Assembly (NCBI GenBank): GCA_934446135.1
Contig: CAKSDT010000062.1
Span: forward strand, 1-10,369
From: an uncultured Clostridia bacterium
GTDB taxonomy: Bacteria > Bacillota > Clostridia > RGIG6154
Direction of reading: 5' to 3'
DNA: 10,369 nt
The notes beneath the pieces are model-generated. The model had not been told where the DNA came from and did not search any database. It saw nothing but the letters and a program-made list of their open reading frames with translations. Positions 6,220-10,369 of the stretch are shown here, in pieces. Every line of letters begins with the position of its first letter. Position 1 is the first letter of the stretch. The position numbers were made by a program, and so were the translations under genes.

Positions 6220-6672
6220 TTGAAATTTGTTTTGCAGAGAGTTTTAAACGCCAGGGTTGATATTGGCGGAGTGACCGTCGGAAAAATCGGTAAAGGATAT
6301 TTGCTTCTTGCAGGAATTGCACAAGGCGATGATTTCACAACAGCAGATAAAATGCTTGAGAAAATATCAAAACTCAGAATATTTGAAGACGAAAACGGAA
6401 AAACAAATCTTTCTCTTTCGGATGTAGCGGGGGAAGTTCTGATTGTTTCGCAGTTTACACTTTATGCAGATGCAAAAAAAGGAAACAGACCCAGTTTTGT
6501 TAACGCGGCAAAACCTGATAAAGCTGAAGAAATATATAATCACATTATTTCAAAAGGTAATGAAATTTTCGGAAGAGTTGAGTGCGGAAAATTCGGAGCA
6601 GATATGAAAGTTTCTCTTTTGAATGACGGACCTTTTACGCTTGTGTTAGACAGTGAGGAAATTTTAAGATGA
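6220..6672 (+). CDS. dtd: D-aminoacyl-tRNA deacylase Dtd
   Basis: A 150-residue enzyme that hydrolyses D-amino acids (and glycine from mischarged tRNA-Ala) off tRNA, protecting translation from wrong-handed amino acids. It acts in the cytoplasm as a homodimer. From TTG 6220 the protein begins MKFVLQRV, exactly where the family begins. The two signature elements are present: SQFTLY (77-82) and the Gly137-Pro138 motif in NDGPFT, which reaches into the partner subunit's active site. GNRPSF (88-93) is also conserved. The length is normal for the family. An upstream in-frame TTG at 6154 would add a poorly matching leader and is really the promoter -35 box. It overlaps the DUF523 gene by 4 bp (ATGA). 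Confidence 0.95.
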   Translation: MKFVLQRVLNARVDIGGVTVGKIGKGYLLLAGIAQGDDFTTADKMLEKISKLRIFEDENGKTNLSLSDVAGEVLIVSQFTLYADAKKGNRPSFVNAAKPDKAEEIYNHIISKGNEIFGRVECGKFGADMKVSLLNDGPFTLVLDSEEILR

Positions 6673-7085
6673 TACTTGTAAGCGGATGTTTGCTTGGATT
6701 TAATGTTAAGTATAACGGCAAAAACAATAAAAATCAAAAAATAATCGATTATCTTAAAGATAAAGAATATAAGGTGATCTGCCCCGAAACAATGGGCGGA
6801 CTTAAAAGCCCCAGACTTCCTGCAGAAAGAAAAGGCGGCAGAGTTTATAAAAAAGACGGGGAAGATGTGACAGATTACTTTTTAAAGGGTGCGGAAAAAG
6901 TTCTCTTGATTGCAAAAGAGTGCGGTGCGGATATCGCTATACTAAAACAATCAAGTCCAAGCTGCGGTTACGGAAAAATATATGACGGTACTTTCTCAGA
7001 CACTAAAATTAAAGGTATGGGGGTTACTGCTGAAATTCTTTCCGAAAATGGAATAAAAATTCTTACCGAAGAAGATTTTGACTGA
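6669..7085 (+). CDS. DUF523 family protein, TudS-like (possible thiouracil desulfurase / Fe-S protein)
   Basis: A 138-residue DUF523 protein (PF04463). Conserved blocks are VSGCLLGFNVKYNG (4-17), CPETMGGLKSPRLPAE (38-53) and LKQSSPSCGYG (92-102). The three cysteines in these blocks, Cys7, Cys38 and Cys99, are the family's conserved ones. In the characterised member TudS, three cysteines hold a [4Fe-4S] cluster that removes sulfur from 4-thiouracil. Whether this protein has that activity is inference. Cys85 is an extra cysteine of unknown importance. The start ATG overlaps the dtd stop, and a GAGGAA ribosome site lies at 6655-6660 inside dtd, so translation is coupled. Pairing with dtd suggests a role in salvage or clean-up of modified RNA components, but nothing in the sequence proves it. 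Confidence 0.88.
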   Translation: MILVSGCLLGFNVKYNGKNNKNQKIIDYLKDKEYKVICPETMGGLKSPRLPAERKGGRVYKKDGEDVTDYFLKGAEKVLLIAKECGADIAILKQSSPSCGYGKIYDGTFSDTKIKGMGVTAEILSENGIKILTEEDFD

Positions 7086-7102
7086 TATTGAAGAATTATT
7101 CA

Positions 7103-7131
7103 TTGATATAACGAGAATGTTCCTTTAAAAT
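7103..7131 (+). promoter_or_regulatory. Sigma-A-type promoter of the SpoIID-like-queA-tgt operon
   Basis: TTGATA (7103-7108), a 17-nt spacer and TAAAAT (7126-7131). The predicted start is near 7138, immediately before the ribosome binding site, so the leader is only about 15 nt. No clear terminator precedes it, so read-through from dtd-DUF523 is also possible. Confidence 0.7.
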
Positions 7132-7138
7132 AGATGAA

Positions 7139-7149
7139 AAGGATGTGAT
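7139..7149 (+). promoter_or_regulatory. Ribosome binding site deciding the SpoIID-like start
   Basis: AAGGATGTGAT contains GGATGTGAT, which matches the ideal GGAGGTGAT at 8 of 9 positions. It ends 3 nt before TTG 7153. The ATGs at 7143 and 7148 are out of frame with the gene, leaving TTG as the start. Confidence 0.75.
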
Positions 7150-7152
7150 GAC

Positions 7153-8484
7153 TTGAAAAAAATAATATTGGGAGTTATAATAATCTTTATGATGTGTTTA
7201 ACAGGCGGAAGTGTGTTTGCTTACTCAAATCTTCCCGATCAGGTTAAGATAGGTCTTTATTATTCAGGGACTGCACTTTCAGAACCCAAAATTTCGTGCG
7301 ACGGTTATGTAACTGTAAAGGTTAATGGAGAAGAGGTTGCATGGGGCAAGAATTTAGTTATAAAAACTGAGGACGGAGTAACAAACATTTATAATGATGA
7401 TGGACTTATTTACACCCTTGCGGGAAATGAAAATATCGAGTATTATCCGACAGAAAAAGGATACATAAGGTCAGAGGGCAGAGAATACAGGGGTTTTTTA
7501 TTCACAATAAGACTTGATGATGGGAAATATACAGTTGTAAATCAGGTTAATTTCGAAGAATATCTTTACGGCGTCGTGCCGAAAGAACTTTCTGCGTCTT
7601 ACCCTATAGAGGCACTGAAAGCCCAGGCAATTTGTGCAAGAACTTATGCGGCTAACAGTATAGGCAATTACAACAAACAAGGGTTTGATATGACGGGCGA
7701 TCAGAATTCGCAGGCTTACGGGGGAGTTGCGGTTGAAACCGCAAATACCACAAGGGCAGTAAATGAAACTAAAGGCAGTATTGTAACTTACGGCGGAAAG
7801 CCTGCACAGGTATTTTATTTTTCAACAAGCGGAGGATACACATTAAACAGTAAAGATGTCTGGCTCACTGATCTTCCGTATTTAAGAAGTGTGGAAGACA
7901 AATATCAGGAAAGTGTAAAACCCGATAAGGGTGCGTGGAACTTAACAGTTACCGCTGAACGCTTTAAAGAAATCTTGGCAAATAAAGGCGTTGATATAGG
8001 TGATATTACAGACCTTCAGACTGAGATTAATCCGCAGGGAGCAGTTACAAAACTTACATTTGTAGGTACGAACGGCACAAAAACATATGAAAAAGAAATG
8101 ACAAGAAATGTATTGGGACTTAAAAGTCAGGTTTACACTGTAACTGCAAACAGACCGAAAGGCGAGGAAGTAACAAACAGTATTTATGCACTCACGGCAA
8201 ACGGTATAGAAAAAATTACGAATGATTTTATAGTAAGGGGAAATGACAGTTATAATAACGGTTATACATATGCTGCAAAAACCTCGGATGCTACCGAAAC
8301 AATAACGGCTAAAACAGAAACAGTTCCAGATACATCTTCCGAAGGACTTACATTCACTCTTTCAGGGTACGGATGGGGTCATGGTGTCGGAATGAGTCAG
8401 TACGGAGCAGTAGGTATGGCGTATAAGGGATTCAGTTCAACCGATATACTTACATATTATTTTCAGGGAACAACAATTGAGTAG
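7153..8484 (+). CDS. Secreted SpoIID/LytB-domain protein, probable peptidoglycan lytic enzyme
   Basis: A 443-residue protein with an N-terminal signal peptide (MKKIILGVIIIFMMCLTGG, likely cleaved after VFA at residue 23), so it acts outside the membrane. The SpoIID domain spans about 125-335. Its core is EEYLYGVVPKELSASYPIEALKAQAICARTYA (about 135-165), where Glu145 matches the catalytic Glu of SpoIID lytic transglycosylases that cut denuded glycan strands. YFSTSGG (220-226) and a C-terminal GWGHGVGMSQYGA (407-419) are further family blocks. A Thr-rich linker (about 370-400) precedes the last block. The zinc-site His and Cys seen in some SpoIID (for example in FHSTCGG-like contexts) are missing. 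A general wall hydrolase or a sporulation role are both possible. It starts at TTG 7153 and lies 11 nt before queA. Confidence 0.9.
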   Translation: MKKIILGVIIIFMMCLTGGSVFAYSNLPDQVKIGLYYSGTALSEPKISCDGYVTVKVNGEEVAWGKNLVIKTEDGVTNIYNDDGLIYTLAGNENIEYYPTEKGYIRSEGREYRGFLFTIRLDDGKYTVVNQVNFEEYLYGVVPKELSASYPIEALKAQAICARTYAANSIGNYNKQGFDMTGDQNSQAYGGVAVETANTTRAVNETKGSIVTYGGKPAQVFYFSTSGGYTLNSKDVWLTDLPYLRSVEDKYQESVKPDKGAWNLTVTAERFKEILANKGVDIGDITDLQTEINPQGAVTKLTFVGTNGTKTYEKEMTRNVLGLKSQVYTVTANRPKGEEVTNSIYALTANGIEKITNDFIVRGNDSYNNGYTYAAKTSDATETITAKTETVPDTSSEGLTFTLSGYGWGHGVGMSQYGAVGMAYKGFSSTDILTYYFQGTTIE

Positions 8485-8495
8485 GAGAGAAAAAA

Positions 8496-9530
8496 TTGTC
8501 TGATTTAAAATTATCTGATTTTTATTATGATTTACCCAAAGAAAAAATTGCACAAACTCCGCTTAAGGACAGAAGTTCGTCTAAACTTATGGTTTTAGAC
8601 AGAAAATCTGACAGTTTGGAGCATAAGCATTTTTCTGATATTATCAATTATTTAGACAAGGGAGATTGCCTTGTCCTTAACGATACAAGGGTGATACCCG
8701 CAAGACTTTTAGGTGAAAAAGAACATACCGGTGCTCATATAGAGTTTCTTCTTTTAAGAAGGATTGACGATTGCCGCTGGGAAGTTATGGTTAAACCCGG
8801 CAAAAGGGCAGGAGTGGGGGTAAGGGTTGTTTTCGGAAACGGAGAACTTACAGCGGAAGTTGAAAAAATATCGGACGACGGACTAAGGATTGTGAAATTT
8901 GAATTTGAAGGCATTTTCGAAGAAGTGCTGGACAAACTTGGTCAAATGCCTCTTCCTCCGTATATCACGGAAAAACTTGCGGATAAAGAAAGATATCAGA
9001 CAGTGTATTCAAAGCATGAAGGTTCTGCTGCAGCACCCACCGCGGGACTCCATTTTACCAAAGAACTTCTTGAAAAAATCAGAAAAAAGGGTGTGAGGAT
9101 TGCTTATGTTACACTTCATGTGGGAATAGGTACATTCAGGCCCGTAAAGGTTGAAGATGTTACTACTCACAAAATGCACTCTGAGTTTTATGTGGTGGAT
9201 GAAGAAACAGCAGATATAATAAATCAAACTAAAAAAGCAGGCAAAAGAATTATTGCTGTCGGAACAACATCAACAAGAACTCTTGAAACGGTTGCGGACC
9301 AAAACGGGGTTATGGAACCGTCAAGCGGATGGACGGATATATTTATTTATCCGGGATATAAATTTAAGATTGTAGATGCACTTATTACAAACTTTCATCT
9401 TCCCGAATCAACACTTTTAATGCTTGTAAGTGCTTTTTATAACAGGGAAAAAATGTTAATGGTATATAACGAAGCTGTGAAAAATGATTATAGATTTTTT
9501 TCTTTCGGCGATGCTATGTTTATACAATAA
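8496..9530 (+). CDS. queA: S-adenosylmethionine:tRNA ribosyltransferase-isomerase QueA
   Basis: A 344-residue enzyme that transfers and isomerises the ribosyl group of SAM onto 7-aminomethyl-7-deazaguanine at tRNA position 34, giving epoxyqueuosine. It is complete and of normal length. Family blocks are LNDTRVIPARL (61-71), MPLPPYI (151-157), DKERYQTVY (163-171), GSAAAPTAGLHF (176-187), LHVGIGTF (207-214), MHSE (227-230), VGTTSTRTLE (255-264), ITNFHLPESTLLMLVSAF (297-314) and FFSFGDAM (334-341). The start is TTG 8496, with AGGAGAG at 8483-8489 overlapping the stop of the upstream gene. tgt, which carries out the preceding step of the same pathway, follows 18 nt later. No separate promoter is visible, so it is co-transcribed from 7103-7131. 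Confidence 0.98.
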   Translation: MSDLKLSDFYYDLPKEKIAQTPLKDRSSSKLMVLDRKSDSLEHKHFSDIINYLDKGDCLVLNDTRVIPARLLGEKEHTGAHIEFLLLRRIDDCRWEVMVKPGKRAGVGVRVVFGNGELTAEVEKISDDGLRIVKFEFEGIFEEVLDKLGQMPLPPYITEKLADKERYQTVYSKHEGSAAAPTAGLHFTKELLEKIRKKGVRIAYVTLHVGIGTFRPVKVEDVTTHKMHSEFYVVDEETADIINQTKKAGKRIIAVGTTSTRTLETVADQNGVMEPSSGWTDIFIYPGYKFKIVDALITNFHLPESTLLMLVSAFYNREKMLMVYNEAVKNDYRFFSFGDAMFIQ

Positions 9531-9548
9531 ATAGAAAACGGTGAAATA

Positions 9549-10369
9549 ATGTTTAAACTTTTGAAACAAGAGGGAGCGGCAAGACGCGGCGAGTTTGTAA
9601 CGGTTCACGGAACGGTTCAGACTCCTGTGTTTATGAATGTAGGAACGGCTGCGGCAATAAAAGGCGGCGTTTCAACAAAGGACCTTAAAAATATCGGAAC
9701 GCAAGTGGAACTGTCAAACACATATCATCTTCATTTAAGACCGGGGGATGAAACGGTTTATAAAATGGGCGGACTTCATAAATTTATGAATTGGGACAAA
9801 CCTATTTTAACAGACAGCGGCGGCTTTCAGGTGTTTTCGTTGGCGAAGATAAGAAATATAAAAGAAGAAGGCGTTTCCTTTAATTCTCATATTGACGGCA
9901 GAAAAATTTTTATGAGTCCCGAAATAAGTATGAGGATACAGTCAAACCTTGCGTCAACCATTGCTATGGCTTTTGACGAATGTGTGGAAAATCCTGCTGA
10001 ATACTCTTATGCAAAAGAATCCGTAAAAAGGACAACGCGATGGCTTGAAAGATGTATAAATGAAATGGCAAGGCTTAATTCTATGGAAAATACCATAAAC
10101 AGACACCAAATGTTATGGGGAATTAATCAGGGATGTACTTTTAAAGACATCAGAATTGAACATATGAAAAGAATTTCTGAATTCAATTTGCCGGGATATG
10201 CAATAGGCGGACTTGCAGTCGGCGAACCGAATGAGGTTATGTATGATATGATAGAAACAGTTGAACCGTTTATGCCGAAAGACAGACCGAGATATTTGAT
10301 GGGGGTTGGAACACCTGTTGACATTTTGGAAGCGGTTTATAGAGGGGTTGACTTTTTTGACTGCGTTAT
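9549..10369 (+). CDS. tgt: tRNA-guanine transglycosylase Tgt (3' end outside window)
   Basis: An open frame of 273 codons from ATG 9549 to the window edge, where it is cut; the family is usually about 370-380 residues. The enzyme exchanges guanine-34 in GUN-anticodon tRNAs for preQ1, which QueA then processes. Visible landmarks are LSNTYHLHLRPG (55-66), TDSGGFQVFSL (88-98, with Asp89 the conserved acid/base), IDGRKIFMSPEISM (115-128), FDEC (142-145, base recognition), GINQG (191-195), GGLAVGE (220-226), and RYLMGVGTPVDILEAVYRGVDFFDCV (248-273), where Asp271 is the expected covalent nucleophile. The C-terminal zinc-binding cysteines and histidine lie beyond the window. The ribosome site is modest (GGTGA at 9540-9544). 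It is 18 nt downstream of queA, in the same operon. Confidence 0.97.
   Translation, partial: MFKLLKQEGAARRGEFVTVHGTVQTPVFMNVGTAAAIKGGVSTKDLKNIGTQVELSNTYHLHLRPGDETVYKMGGLHKFMNWDKPILTDSGGFQVFSLAKIRNIKEEGVSFNSHIDGRKIFMSPEISMRIQSNLASTIAMAFDECVENPAEYSYAKESVKRTTRWLERCINEMARLNSMENTINRHQMLWGINQGCTFKDIRIEHMKRISEFNLPGYAIGGLAVGEPNEVMYDMIETVEPFMPKDRPRYLMGVGTPVDILEAVYRGVDFFDCV

Noticed and set aside
7153..7215. Lipoprotein signal for the SpoIID-like protein because of Cys15
   Set aside because: The residues before the cysteine (FMM) do not fit a lipobox, while VFA at 21-23 is a good ordinary signal peptidase site.
1..10369. Mobile element, CRISPR, phage, defence or toxin-antitoxin content
   Set aside because: No transposase, integrase, direct-repeat array or known defence domains were seen; the gene content is core housekeeping throughout.

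Overview
The window reads as ordinary core chromosome from a low-GC Gram-positive bacterium, most likely a member of the Clostridia. Supporting signs are the AT-rich codon use, strong GGAGG-type ribosome binding sites, four TTG start codons, a dnaG-rpoD pair, a SpoIID/LytB-type wall protein next to queA-tgt, and a clostridial-type AlkD-like protein. I see no insertion sequences, phage genes, CRISPR arrays, rRNA or tRNA genes. I found no new multi-gene system; the findings below are second-look points of modest interest.

Layout. Positions 3-344 (+) hold the 3' end of an AlkD-like DNA alkylation repair gene, ending in an intrinsic terminator. A convergent, apparently gene-free spacer follows (about 359-570) and contains a perfect 22-nt palindrome. 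Positions 571-4645 (-) are a tight three-gene unit, dnaG -> rpoD -> DUF1015, a variant of the macromolecular synthesis operon without rpsU next to dnaG. A divergent intergenic region (4646-4760) separates it from the plus-strand genes. These form three transcription units, each with a recognisable sigma-A-type promoter: (a) an SDR reductase of the EF-P 5-aminopentanone reductase (YmfI) type plus a HAD phosphatase, 4761-6115, closed by a terminator; (b) dtd plus a DUF523/TudS-like protein, 6220-7085; (c) a SpoIID/LytB-domain secreted protein, queA and tgt, 7153 to the window end, with tgt cut off by the edge.

How the genes work together. The minus-strand operon supplies the replication primase and the housekeeping sigma factor, with an uncharacterised DUF1015 protein coupled behind. 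Several plus-strand genes concern translation or tRNA: EF-P modification (SDR, by family resemblance), removal of D-amino acids from tRNA (Dtd), a likely Fe-S protein of the thiouracil desulfurase family (DUF523), and queuosine synthesis (QueA, Tgt). The SpoIID-like protein is a probable secreted peptidoglycan lytic enzyme sharing an operon with queA-tgt.

Start choices matter here. dnaG starts at ATG 4645, not at the upstream TTG. The SDR, dtd, spoIID-like and queA genes are all best read from TTG. The ATG at 75 is internal to the AlkD-like gene.
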